A DNA stretch of 64,000 bases. It comes from Bradyrhizobium septentrionale. Its GTDB lineage: Bacteria > Pseudomonadota > Alphaproteobacteria > Rhizobiales > Xanthobacteraceae. The notes below the pieces were generated by a model. It saw only the letters and a program-made list of their open reading frames with translations, made no database searches and was not told the origin of the DNA. The position numbers were made by a program, and so were the translations under genes. Within the stretch, counting starts at the first letter, position 1. The number at the start of each line of letters is the position of its first letter. The stretch is taken from positions 124,001 through 188,000 of the forward strand of contig NZ_CP088284.1 in assembly GCF_011516645.4 (NCBI RefSeq). Direction: 5' to 3'. Positions 16,994 through 25,072 of this stretch are shown piece after piece.

Positions 16994-17114
16994 CGCTCAC
17001 CCATTTTCCGGCCGCATCGACGGGCCGCAACAAGAGGTACCGGCTGAAGGTACACGAAAACTGTTCGATCGATACCCAATCATAACGTGGTCTTTGTAAC
17101 AAGGAGCAACGACG

Positions 17115-18077
17115 ATGGCCGACAACTTGGAGAAAATTCCGACGTCAGACATCAGGGCCGAACTGCATGCGAGGGCCAAGGCGACAGACAAAAAAACGGT
17201 AGCATCCGTCAAGGCTGCCCCGGCATCACCGCTTGCCTCCCACCCCACCGGCGAACTCGTCAAGGCGCTGATCAACCAGGAGAAGGTCATCTATGGCGAA
17301 GATAATCGAAAGGATTTCTTCGAGTTCAAGTCCGACGCCAAGGTTCGCGAACTCTCCAATTCCGTGGCGGCTCTCTTTTCCGACACCGCCGTCGTCGACA
17401 ACGGCGATGGCACATCCACACTGCGGACCCGGTCACTCGGTGAGGCCCAGGGACTGTGTCCTGAAGAACGATTTTTCAAACAGCCGATTGGCGCCTTCTG
17501 CTCGGGCTTTCTCGTCGGCGCCGATCTCGTCGCGACCGCCGGCCACTGCGCCAACGCCGGAAACGTCACGACGATCCTTTTTGTATTCGGTTTTCGGATG
17601 GAAGATGCCGATACGCCGGTCACGCGCATCCCCAACAAGGATATCTATCGCGGCAAGGTGGTTTTGGGCCGCGAGGAGCAGGGCTCCGGGCCGGATTGGG
17701 GGCTGATCCAACTGGATCGGCCCGTGACGGACCGTGACATTCTCAAGGTTCGCCGGACGGGTCGCATTGGGGACATCGCGGCGGTTTCCGTCATGGGGCA
17801 TCCCTCCGGCCTCCCGATCAAATATGCTGACGACGCCAACGTCAGAGACAATACGCCGACCGCCTTTTTCGTGGCGAATCTCGATACCTATGGCGGAAAT
17901 TCGGGTTCGCCGGTGTTCGGCGCCGATCACGTGGTGGAAGGCATTCTGGTGCGTGGCGAGACAGACTATGTCTCGAACGGAGCATGCAACGTCTCGAAGG
18001 TATGCCCCACGACGGGCTGTCGGGGCGAGGATTGCACGCGCATTGCCGAGCTGATCGATCTCCTTCCGCCGGTGTGA
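17115..18077 (+). CDS. Trypsin/V8-like serine protease without signal peptide
   Basis: ATG 17115 follows AAGGAGCAACGACG. The 320 residues have no export signal, so this is a predicted cytoplasmic chymotrypsin-fold protease. An N-terminal 110-residue region (charged, Ala-rich, perhaps a regulatory pro-segment) precedes the protease domain. The triad is His144 in VATAGHC, Asp194 in DWGLIQLD and Ser264 in YGGNSGSPVF. Cys129 and Cys145 flank the His as in trypsins. The C-terminus has a Cys-rich loop (CNVSKVCPTTGCRGEDC). It precedes a caspase-like protease gene by 170 bp on the same strand; paired trypsin-like and caspase-like genes suggest a proteolytic relay. Confidence 0.9.
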   Translation: MADNLEKIPTSDIRAELHARAKATDKKTVASVKAAPASPLASHPTGELVKALINQEKVIYGEDNRKDFFEFKSDAKVRELSNSVAALFSDTAVVDNGDGTSTLRTRSLGEAQGLCPEERFFKQPIGAFCSGFLVGADLVATAGHCANAGNVTTILFVFGFRMEDADTPVTRIPNKDIYRGKVVLGREEQGSGPDWGLIQLDRPVTDRDILKVRRTGRIGDIAAVSVMGHPSGLPIKYADDANVRDNTPTAFFVANLDTYGGNSGSPVFGADHVVEGILVRGETDYVSNGACNVSKVCPTTGCRGEDCTRIAELIDLLPPV

Positions 18078-18135
18078 TGCAGACGCGCCGCCGTTTGGGT
18101 GCTGCGAGGCTGTCTGGACGCAAGGTAGCGGCGGA

Positions 18136-18161
18136 TCGGGGTTGGTTTCCACCCCGGTCCA
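18136..18161 (+). repeat. Inverted repeat between the two protease genes
   Basis: GGGGTTGG and CCACCCC flank a short loop about 60 bases after the trypsin-like gene. It has no U-tract, so it is more likely an mRNA-processing or attenuating hairpin than a terminator. It might set different expression of the two proteases. Confidence 0.3.
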
Positions 18162-18246
18162 CGGCTGCGGATTTCCAGCTTTCCGAAATATCCATTTCAT
18201 TTCTTCGCGCAGCGAAATTGCGCGCTCCAGTTCGAGGTGACCGGCG

Positions 18247-19770
18247 ATGGATAAGGTCGTTGTTTCCAACAAGAGGGCATTGACCGGTAAATATACCGCA
18301 GATGGTCTGGCGAAGATCGAGGCCGCGATCTCGCGCCTCGCGGCTGCCGACAACGCCCGGGGAATCAAGACCGGCCGGATCTACATTGATGCGGCCGATG
18401 ACATGGCTGATGTCGGAGATTCCGTGATCAACACCCAGGACGAGACCGGAGCGAAGGAGGCGATCGATGCGATCGCGCACAAGTTCAATCCCGATTATCT
18501 GGTGCTGCTCGGCGGCCCGGACATTGTGCCGCACATCGGCCTGGATAATCCAACGCCCCGGGACGGCGACTCCCATGTACCGAGCGATCTTCCCTATGCC
18601 TCTTCCGCGCCCCATAGCCGCAATATCGAGGATTTCCTTGACGCTGGCCGGGTGGTGTCTCGAATTCCCGCGCCTGCCGGAGACAATCCGGGTTTTCTGA
18701 CGAGGTTGCTGGACCAGTCCAGCGCTCATGCGTCCCGACCGGTGGCCGATTACGCATCCTATTTCGCCATATCGGCCGATGCGTGGACGGATTCCACCCA
18801 GATGAGTCTCAATCAGATATTCGGCAATTTCAACGACCTGAAGCTCGCGCCGCCGGCGACCCATACCGACATTGACGCCGATCTCGCGAAGCGGGCGCAT
18901 TTTATCAATTGCCACGGTCGGGCCCTCCGGCCGAAGTTCTTCGGTGAAAAGAACGGACAAAAACCGGTTTCCATCGAGGGCTCAAAGCTGGCCGGCAACA
19001 TAGAGCCCGATACCGTCGTGGCCGCCGAATGTTGCTACGGGGCCGACATGTACGATCACCTTCTTGCCGGAAGCGGTCTGCCGATCTGCCTCAGCTATCT
19101 GGAGAACGGTGCCATTGGATTCGTCGGCAGCACCAATATCTCTTACGGCCCGGCGGAAGCGATCGGCGCCGCCGACCTGCTGGCCCAGTTTTTCTGGATC
19201 AATCTGCTCAAGGGTCAGTCGCTGGGCCGCGCCTTCCTGCAGGCGAGGCAGGATTTCGTTCGACGGGAGCGGATGTCGGATCCGGCAAATCTGAAAACCA
19301 TCGGCCAGTTTATCCTGCTTGGGGATGCGTCGGTTCATCCCTGCTCTTTACCTGCACATGTCGCAGCCAGCGCGGGCGTCGGGGTGGTCGATGCGACGAT
19401 GCAACGTAAGGCGGTCAGACTGGCTCTCGTCAGCAACGGCCAGTCGGTCATGGAGTCGGCATCGAAGATGGGCAAGCTCGTTACCTCGAGGAGCAGGCTT
19501 GCAGGACATGCCGACCTGCTGGAAAAGGTTCGGGGACTCGCGGGCCAGCGCGGATTGGAAAAACCGGACGTCGCCAGCTATCGGGTTTCCGGCGGCAGGG
19601 TATTTATGAGCTCCGTCAAGTCGTTGGCTGCGAAACCACTGGTGACGGTCGCAATCGAGACCACAAGGAATGAGGACGGAGTGCCGGAGGTGCGGCTCCT
19701 GGTTGCCCACTCACTGCGGGAGGATGGCGACATTGCAATCTCGTCCTTGAGAACCTATGTCAGCCGGTAA
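18247..19770 (+). CDS. Gingipain/caspase-like cysteine protease (C25/CHAT-like)
   Basis: ATG 18247 follows GAGGTGACCGGCG. This 507-aa protein of the caspase-like clan has no signal peptide. LVLLGGPDIVPH (about 85-96), SDLPYA and GRVVSRIPAP match the C25 N-terminal subdomain. The dyad is His223-Gly in HFINCHGR and Cys262/263 in VVAAECCYGA. FVGSTNISYGPAEAIGAADLL and LLKGQSLGRAFLQARQDF are the closing strands and helix seen in C25 and CHAT peptidases. The C-terminal 130 residues are a separate domain, possibly for binding. A cytosolic caspase-like enzyme beside a cytosolic trypsin is unusual and points to regulated intracellular proteolysis. Confidence 0.85.
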   Translation: MDKVVVSNKRALTGKYTADGLAKIEAAISRLAAADNARGIKTGRIYIDAADDMADVGDSVINTQDETGAKEAIDAIAHKFNPDYLVLLGGPDIVPHIGLDNPTPRDGDSHVPSDLPYASSAPHSRNIEDFLDAGRVVSRIPAPAGDNPGFLTRLLDQSSAHASRPVADYASYFAISADAWTDSTQMSLNQIFGNFNDLKLAPPATHTDIDADLAKRAHFINCHGRALRPKFFGEKNGQKPVSIEGSKLAGNIEPDTVVAAECCYGADMYDHLLAGSGLPICLSYLENGAIGFVGSTNISYGPAEAIGAADLLAQFFWINLLKGQSLGRAFLQARQDFVRRERMSDPANLKTIGQFILLGDASVHPCSLPAHVAASAGVGVVDATMQRKAVRLALVSNGQSVMESASKMGKLVTSRSRLAGHADLLEKVRGLAGQRGLEKPDVASYRVSGGRVFMSSVKSLAAKPLVTVAIETTRNEDGVPEVRLLVAHSLREDGDIAISSLRTYVSR

Positions 19771-20020
19771 GATGGGAATCAAACCGGTCGATCTCGAAGG
19801 CGATGTGCGAATGGAGACGGTAGCCCCGGGCTCCAAGAGCGAGCGTTCGGCCGTTACCCTGCGAACCCTCGGGGGAGATACCTACGTCCTGCAGACCCAA
19901 GACGGCCCGGCTTTCGGCGTTGACGATGCCCTGCAAGCACTGGTCGGCCGCCGGATCCAGGCGTCGGGCGTCGCGTCCGACCAGAACCTGATCCTGAGAA
20001 AGTGGATGCTACTGGATTGA
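19757..20020 (+). CDS. Small beta-rich protein overlapping the caspase-like gene
   Basis: The 87-aa reading starts inside the last codons of the caspase-like gene (14-bp overlap); ATG 19772 is an alternative. The sequence SAVTLRTLGGDTYVLQTQDG...ALQALVGRRIQASGVASDQNLILRKWMLLD looks like a small OB-fold-like barrel. The overlap implies translational coupling and an equimolar partner or inhibitor of the protease. I do not know the family. Confidence 0.65.
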   Translation: MSAGKMGIKPVDLEGDVRMETVAPGSKSERSAVTLRTLGGDTYVLQTQDGPAFGVDDALQALVGRRIQASGVASDQNLILRKWMLLD

Positions 20021-20086
20021 TCGGCCGGTCGAGGTGCGGCGATCGCTTGGAATGCGTTCTTACCTTGCAGCAGCTACGGATTTGGT

Positions 20087-20254
20087 TCAGCTTTCGCGAC
20101 CCGTCCCTGGGCACCAATCAAGCCCGCCGTCGCCAAACATCGTTCTGGCAAATGTAGCTGGACTAGCCAACCGTCGCTTGGCAAAGATGCGGCCATAGAT
20201 GGCGTCGACGGGGATCGTGGCCAGATCGAGCGGGATGGCCGCGAAAGTGGGCAT
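20087..20254 (-). pseudogene. RES-domain toxin, N-terminal remnant
   Basis: The reading [20 protein letters not shown] then GRIFAKRR resembles the start of RES-domain toxins, which degrade NAD+. Only 55 residues remain before a stop, where a RES domain needs about 150. It begins just after the stop of the Xre-type antitoxin remnant on the same strand, the usual antitoxin-toxin order. It is clearly broken. Confidence 0.55.
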
Positions 20255-20260
20255 GGGCAC

Positions 20261-20861
20261 TCAGGCAAAACTCCGCTGCGCGATGCCGTCGGCGACGCCC
20301 AGCACGTCATTGGCCCGTCCGCGCTGAAGCGCCGGTCGGATCGACCTCGACGCGGAAACTCATCAGTCGTCCGGCGCGACGGCTTTTTGAAACGGCCGTC
20401 GACCTGCCAGGCCGGGAAGCGAAAGCCGCGCGTGGCGCCGTCGAGGCCGAGAACCTGATTCTGCTTGTGTTTGGTATTGACAGTCATGCGGGTGGTGCCG
20501 AGCAGATCGGCGAAGGCGTCGGCGTTCAGCATCTCCTCGCCGGCGAGGATTTCCGCGACCTGAAGGTGGCCGCGCGCGCTTTATCAAGCGCGCTGGACAG
20601 ATCTTCGCCCTGTTGGTCGGGGTCATCCACGGCTGTGATTCTGGCGTCGTCGCTGTAGCCTTTGAGCAGCGGCTTCACCTTTGTGGGCTCGTCGGCCAGC
20701 ATCGCCACGGTTTTTGCGGGCGCGCGCAGCGTGAAGCCGACGGCGCCCTTGGGAAGGGTTCCGCCTGTGTCGGTCATGAACGCGGTCGTGAGCACTGATT
20801 CGATTGCCTTCGCGGCCTTGACCGAGCCGCGGGCGCCGGACTTGGCTTTGACATTCGCCAC
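20261..20861 (-). pseudogene. Xre/MbcA-like antitoxin, frameshifted
   Basis: GTG 20861 follows AGGAGGTG at good spacing. The first frame (VANVKAKSGARGSVKAAKAI...[12 protein letters not shown]) continues in another frame near 20575 as [20 protein letters not shown], then [20 protein letters not shown], a helix-turn-helix, then [10 protein letters not shown] third segment [20 protein letters not shown] ends at 20261. This is the layout of antitoxins paired with RES toxins. At least two frame changes or deletions make it a pseudogene. The first shift lies in a GCGCGCGCGG tract, so a slippage origin is plausible. Confidence 0.6.
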
Positions 20862-20882
20862 TGGGCACCTCCTGTCAGCCAA

Positions 20883-21345
20883 TATGGGCGCACTCCGGAA
20901 CTCGTCAAGTTCGTAAAGATCGCTTTAGGCGAGAGGCAGGAGGTCGAACCGGCCAAAGCGAGGAGCCGGCGACGATTTCGCGCAAGAGGCAATGCAAAGC
21001 CGAAAGAACTGCGCTAAGGTTGTGGGATGGAAAGATTCACCCGCTCCGTCACCTCGGAACATTTAGGGCGCTGCTCGAAGAGCGAGCATCGCGGGACCTT
21101 TCTCAAGACTGATCGACGCTGCTTCGCATTGCGCCGGCCAAGTGTGCCTTGGCCGGTATCGAACTCCAAATGTTGGTCGGTAGCCGCACTGCAGCATTCG
21201 GCGAAGGAGGTATTATTTGCCGCTAGTCGTTGATTGGCCACCGCACGACGAAGATTGGTCCCGCAGAGCAGAGAGCAGCAAGCTATCACCCCGAGCCTTT
21301 CATATGGGCGCGGGCATGAAAGTATTCTCAGTCACTTTATAGAGT
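20883..21345. other. Upstream region of the quinoprotein-like operon
   Basis: No convincing gene. A 68-codon frame at 21027-21233 has no motif and is probably chance. The region presumably holds the promoter for the five-gene operon starting at 21367. I see no textbook -35/-10 pair or clear operator. Confidence 0.45.
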
Positions 21346-21366
21346 TTGATGTGGGAGAACTTTGGA

Positions 21367-22818
21367 ATGCGAAGCCGTGTCACGTTCCAGTTGCAGCGGA
21401 TCCTCGAGCAGACGCACGAGGCCAAATCACTTCAGGCAATGAGCTTCGCGAAGACGCTCGCTCCCGGCGCGCAAGCCACCATCCGACCTAACGTTCCCGA
21501 CGGGTTCTCGGCGCACGATTATGCAATTTTTCTGCTGCATGTCGCCGCCGAGATCGAGCACGGCCTTCTCATCCAGTATCTTTTCGCGGCTTACTCGCTT
21601 GGCGGATCTCAGGTGCCAGAAGCGCATCGCGACGAGGTGGCGCGCTGGCAGGGCATCATCCTGGGCGTTGCGCGCGAGGAAATGGGGCACCTCATCACGG
21701 TCCAGAACTTGCTAAAGCTGCTCGGCGGCCCGCTCAATCTCGAGCGCGATGACTTCCCCTGGGACTTGCCGTTCTATCCTTTCCCGTTCGCGCTCGAGCC
21801 ACTGAGCCTTAAACTGCTCGCACGCTATGTCTGCATCGAGAGCCCGGAGAAGTGGCCGGATCGTTGGGTTGGACGCAAGGCTGACATCGAGAAGCTGGCA
21901 TTCCCGGGCGGCGCGAGCGACTTCAAGCGTGTTGGTGTCATCTACGCGACTTTGAAGGCGCTGCTTGGGGACAAAAAGCGAATACCCGACGCGCTGTTTC
22001 ATGCAGACACGCTGAGCTTCCAGGCGAGTTTCGCCGAATGGGGCCGCGGCTATGCGAAAGGCGCGCGGGGCGCGGTCGACAAGGCAGCCAAGATCCCTGA
22101 TGTCCTAATCCAAACTGCTTATTCCCGATCCACTGCGTTGCAAGCCCTCGATGCCATCGCAGAACAGGGTGAAGCTGCCACCGATGACATTAGAGACCCC
22201 TCGCCATCGCATTTCGAGCGGTTCATGGAGTTGTTCCTCGCGATAGAGGCGGTATCGACGTGGAGTCCTTGTCGGCCAGTGATCAGCAATCCTCGCGCGG
22301 TCGGCGATCCCGGCGCGGTGCCCGGCACGCATTATATCGACAACGAAACCTCGCGAATCTGGGCGCGCCTTCTCAATCTGCGCTACCGCATGCTGCTTGC
22401 CTACGTTGCCCACAGTTTTCGGATTTCGGGAGACTATGGTCCGGCCGACGGACTGGCCCGGGGTTCGGTGCTCAATCGCGCGTTCGGCGAGATGTATAAT
22501 CTCAGGGCGCTAGCAAACATATTGGTCACGCTACCGGCAGGCGATCCGGCTAAGCCGGAGCGCGCAGCGCCCAGCTTCGAGCTTCCTTATTCGATGGCGC
22601 TGCCGGTGCTCGAGCGGGATGCGTGGCGCCAGCATGTCGACCTATTGCAGGCCTCGGAGACTCTGATCGCGCGGCTACGCGGAAGCGCCGGGAAGGGCGC
22701 CGATTCCTTCCTCGAATCACTTGATGCGCTCGACGCTCAGGCGATTATTGCCTTTGAAGCCGCGATGCAGCGGAGTTCCGCACCGGGTCTGGCTTACGGC
22801 GGGGGAGGGCGCGCATGA
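21367..22818 (+). CDS. Ferritin-like diiron-type protein
   Basis: ATG 21367 is chosen because GGGAG sits about 12 bases upstream; in-frame ATG 21349 is an alternative. The 483-aa protein carries a ferritin-like four-helix region: helix 1 HVAAEIEHGLLIQYLFAAYSL (E62-x-x-H65) and helix 2 GIILGVAREEMGHLITVQNLL (E105-x-x-H108). This is the pattern of the ferritin-like domain found at VioB/RebD-type enzymes and in stand-alone proteins. The long C-terminal part is of unknown fold, with a GTHYIDNETSRIWARLLNLRY segment likely completing the bundle. It is the first gene of a five-gene operon and overlaps the next by ATGA. A diiron oxygenase or peroxide-handling role in cofactor maturation is inference. 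Confidence 0.85.
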   Translation: MRSRVTFQLQRILEQTHEAKSLQAMSFAKTLAPGAQATIRPNVPDGFSAHDYAIFLLHVAAEIEHGLLIQYLFAAYSLGGSQVPEAHRDEVARWQGIILGVAREEMGHLITVQNLLKLLGGPLNLERDDFPWDLPFYPFPFALEPLSLKLLARYVCIESPEKWPDRWVGRKADIEKLAFPGGASDFKRVGVIYATLKALLGDKKRIPDALFHADTLSFQASFAEWGRGYAKGARGAVDKAAKIPDVLIQTAYSRSTALQALDAIAEQGEAATDDIRDPSPSHFERFMELFLAIEAVSTWSPCRPVISNPRAVGDPGAVPGTHYIDNETSRIWARLLNLRYRMLLAYVAHSFRISGDYGPADGLARGSVLNRAFGEMYNLRALANILVTLPAGDPAKPERAAPSFELPYSMALPVLERDAWRQHVDLLQASETLIARLRGSAGKGADSFLESLDALDAQAIIAFEAAMQRSSAPGLAYGGGGRA

Positions 22819-24197
22819 CGATCCAGGAACTTCGTATTCTGCCGCCGCTGGCGGTCGCGCGGCTTGGCGCCTCGTCGACGCCGCTGGCGGCTTATCGGCT
22901 GGACGTCGATGCGGAAGCGGCACTTGGGTATCGCAGGATCGTGCCCGACGAGACGTTCGAGCTGCGTGTCGAAACAGGCGAGATTGCGCGCGTTTATGTG
23001 CCTGAGCGCATCAAGTTTCGCGACGGCGATGACGTGCGACCAGTTGCGCCCTTCCTCGAGGTATTCGCGAGAACCGCCGATGATCTGCTCGAGCCGTTGA
23101 CCGTTGAGTTGCTTGACGCGCATGGCCTCAAGCCAGCAGATCTGCGCTGGATCGTTCACCTGGGATGCCGCAAGATCGAGCGCCGCACCTTCGATCCCAA
23201 TGATCGGATCGAGGCCATTGTCGAAATCAATGACTACGCCCGCCATCCCATTCACGCGACCTGCACCAATTTCCGTGACGGCAAGACGCTGCCACTCGGT
23301 TGGGTGCAATATATCCGTCCGAACGAAGAGTTCCCTGAGATACGCTTCCGCTTCACGCCGGCCGCGGGTCATGTCTACGGTGCGAGTCCGTCCGGCATGC
23401 CCTATGATCCGAAGGGGCCGGAGCCGGTGCATACCGACCCGAATGTGCCACCCGAGCGCATCCTTTACGATCCGGCGAAGGGACGCTGGCTCGGCTACAA
23501 GGAAAGTGGGACGGGCAGTTACCTGCTGACCAATCCCGGCGCGATTTTCACGTCGGACGCCGATGGTCAGAGCGTGGGCTATTTCGACGACGAATGCGAC
23601 GGACTGGTTTCGGTTTCTCTTCAGGTAGCCGGAAAGAAGCTGTCCGCCTTCGCGCGTATCGGTGCGGGGCCGCCGACCTTCGCACCTGACACGATTCCGA
23701 TTCGCACCGTTGCTGACGAATTGGAACAGGCCGCCTTCGGCGTTGCTCATGAGGACCCGGCAACGCTCGCTGAAGCCGAGGAGATATTGCGGCGCGCAGT
23801 TGAGACCGTCCGGCTGTTCAACACCGCAGCGTTAAACGGCAACACCATCCAGGGCCGCACAAATCAGACCAGCACGATGGTGCGACAGGATGCGAATGAT
23901 TTCGGCCGCTTTTTTGAACCGATCATGGCGCCGGCGATCGTCGACAATCATGCGATTCTGGCGCTGCATCAAAATGTTCTCACAGCGCTACGCAGCGGCA
24001 CCGGCGCCTGGTTCGCCGACGCCCTCCGCCGGCCCGAGGAGGTCGGTGACCTGAGCGATCTAGGCCGACGTAAGATGCCCGCCATGATGCGCGGCGCTGA
24101 CGGCCGGCATTTGGTACTGACGCGTCGCCAGATCGACGCCGTAGTGATGGCCGCCATGGGCAGCCTGTTTTCCGATCCAGTCGAGGCATCCGCATGA
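22815..24197 (+). CDS. LodA-like quinoprotein, N-terminal module as separate protein
   Basis: The 460-aa protein resembles the N-terminal half of LodA/GoxA amino-acid oxidases. RILPPLAVARLGASS (7-21) corresponds to the family's IxPAIGIARVGNS start, LRWIVHLGCRK (110-120) to its WTVHLANRKA, and GYFDDECDGLVSVSL plus GAGPPTFAPD (255-292) to its YDDVSDGPV and PPDFAP motifs. The C-terminal cofactor-bearing half is absent here but appears encoded by the next gene, which overlaps by ATGA. The family similarity is my recognition of motif order, not a database hit. A split LodA of this kind is not known to me. Confidence 0.75.
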   Translation: MTIQELRILPPLAVARLGASSTPLAAYRLDVDAEAALGYRRIVPDETFELRVETGEIARVYVPERIKFRDGDDVRPVAPFLEVFARTADDLLEPLTVELLDAHGLKPADLRWIVHLGCRKIERRTFDPNDRIEAIVEINDYARHPIHATCTNFRDGKTLPLGWVQYIRPNEEFPEIRFRFTPAAGHVYGASPSGMPYDPKGPEPVHTDPNVPPERILYDPAKGRWLGYKESGTGSYLLTNPGAIFTSDADGQSVGYFDDECDGLVSVSLQVAGKKLSAFARIGAGPPTFAPDTIPIRTVADELEQAAFGVAHEDPATLAEAEEILRRAVETVRLFNTAALNGNTIQGRTNQTSTMVRQDANDFGRFFEPIMAPAIVDNHAILALHQNVLTALRSGTGAWFADALRRPEEVGDLSDLGRRKMPAMMRGADGRHLVLTRRQIDAVVMAAMGSLFSDPVEASA

Positions 24198-25069
24198 AGA
24201 TCTCGCCAAGCAATCTTGCCGCCCAGCTTAGCTATCGCGGCCGCGGCAACCCCTGGAACACGAAGCCGGTCACGGCGATCTCCAACTGCTTCCCTGGTCT
24301 CGAATTCGATTTTCGGGTCATTTGGCGTCGGATGTTCGAGGGCCTGACGTTAATCGAGTGCCACAACCTCGTCGTTGAGGCGGGGCACCCGCACGCGGGG
24401 CTCAAACATCACCGCCTTCTCGCGATCGAAGACCCTGCTACCAGCGCGGGTCGATTGCCGCTGGTGGTGCCGACCACGGGCGTTCAGATGCCCGGCTATG
24501 AAGGCAATCTTGGCAGCCCGAACAACAAGAATGGCGTTTCCTTCATGGAATGGGCGAACAGCCTGGCGCGAATACATGAGGCACGCAGCCGCACGATCTT
24601 TGGTTATTTCACGGCCGAGAAGTCTCCCGAGGAAGTGCTGATGCCGGAGGACGAGGCGGACGTCGCCAAGCTCATCAAGGTGGAGCTCACCGTCCGTCCG
24701 ATCTTCGAGACGAGCCCTGTCGACGGCAAGCCGATGGCCCTTATATCGCAGCAGCTCGTTGAGCCGGGCGAACTTACCCAAGGGCTCTGTTCGCCCTGGC
24801 AGAACGACTATCGCGAATGTGCCTGCTACTACTGGGCCGCCAGCCGCCCCGACTACGTCAATGTTGTGGAAGGGGCCGACGGCACCAGCGTAGGCGACAA
24901 CTGGATGGCGATCGAACGACCCAGAGGCGGGGGCTACGTTCTCGATGACCGCAAGGATGGCGCGGTCTGGAGCTATGATCAGCTGTTTCAGAACTGGCAG
25001 GGTTTCCTTAAATTCGTGGTCGGAGGATCGGAAGAGCAGGACCGACTCGATCGCGAAGACAGGAGTTAG
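24194..25069 (+). CDS. LodA-like quinoprotein, C-terminal module with candidate CTQ site
   Basis: The 291-aa protein contains NCFPGLEFDFR (31-41), comparable to the FFPGIE region of LodA, and PGELTQGLCSPWQNDYRECA (191-210) followed by YYWAASRPDYVNV. This matches the LodA-type PGDLTxxMAxPWQxDFxxC...WWPAxRPDxV block around its cysteine tryptophylquinone. Cys32, Cys56, Cys199, Cys209 and Cys211 and Trp202 and Trp214 are candidates for the crosslinked pair; which ones are used cannot be told here. There is no signal peptide. It overlaps the upstream gene by four bases and ends three bases before the radical SAM gene, so the protein is the likely substrate of that maturase. Confidence 0.72.
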   Translation: MKISPSNLAAQLSYRGRGNPWNTKPVTAISNCFPGLEFDFRVIWRRMFEGLTLIECHNLVVEAGHPHAGLKHHRLLAIEDPATSAGRLPLVVPTTGVQMPGYEGNLGSPNNKNGVSFMEWANSLARIHEARSRTIFGYFTAEKSPEEVLMPEDEADVAKLIKVELTVRPIFETSPVDGKPMALISQQLVEPGELTQGLCSPWQNDYRECACYYWAASRPDYVNVVEGADGTSVGDNWMAIERPRGGGYVLDDRKDGAVWSYDQLFQNWQGFLKFVVGGSEEQDRLDREDRS

Positions 25070-25072
25070 CCT

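Noticed and set aside
17842..18960. Minus-strand 372-codon frame
   Set aside because: Antisense to the trypsin-like and caspase-like genes, whose catalytic motifs make the plus strand the coding one.
21027..21233. 68-codon frame upstream of the quinoprotein-like operon as a leader peptide or RiPP precursor
   Set aside because: No RBS, no conserved-looking core and poor composition. The radical SAM enzyme more plausibly acts on the LodA-like protein.
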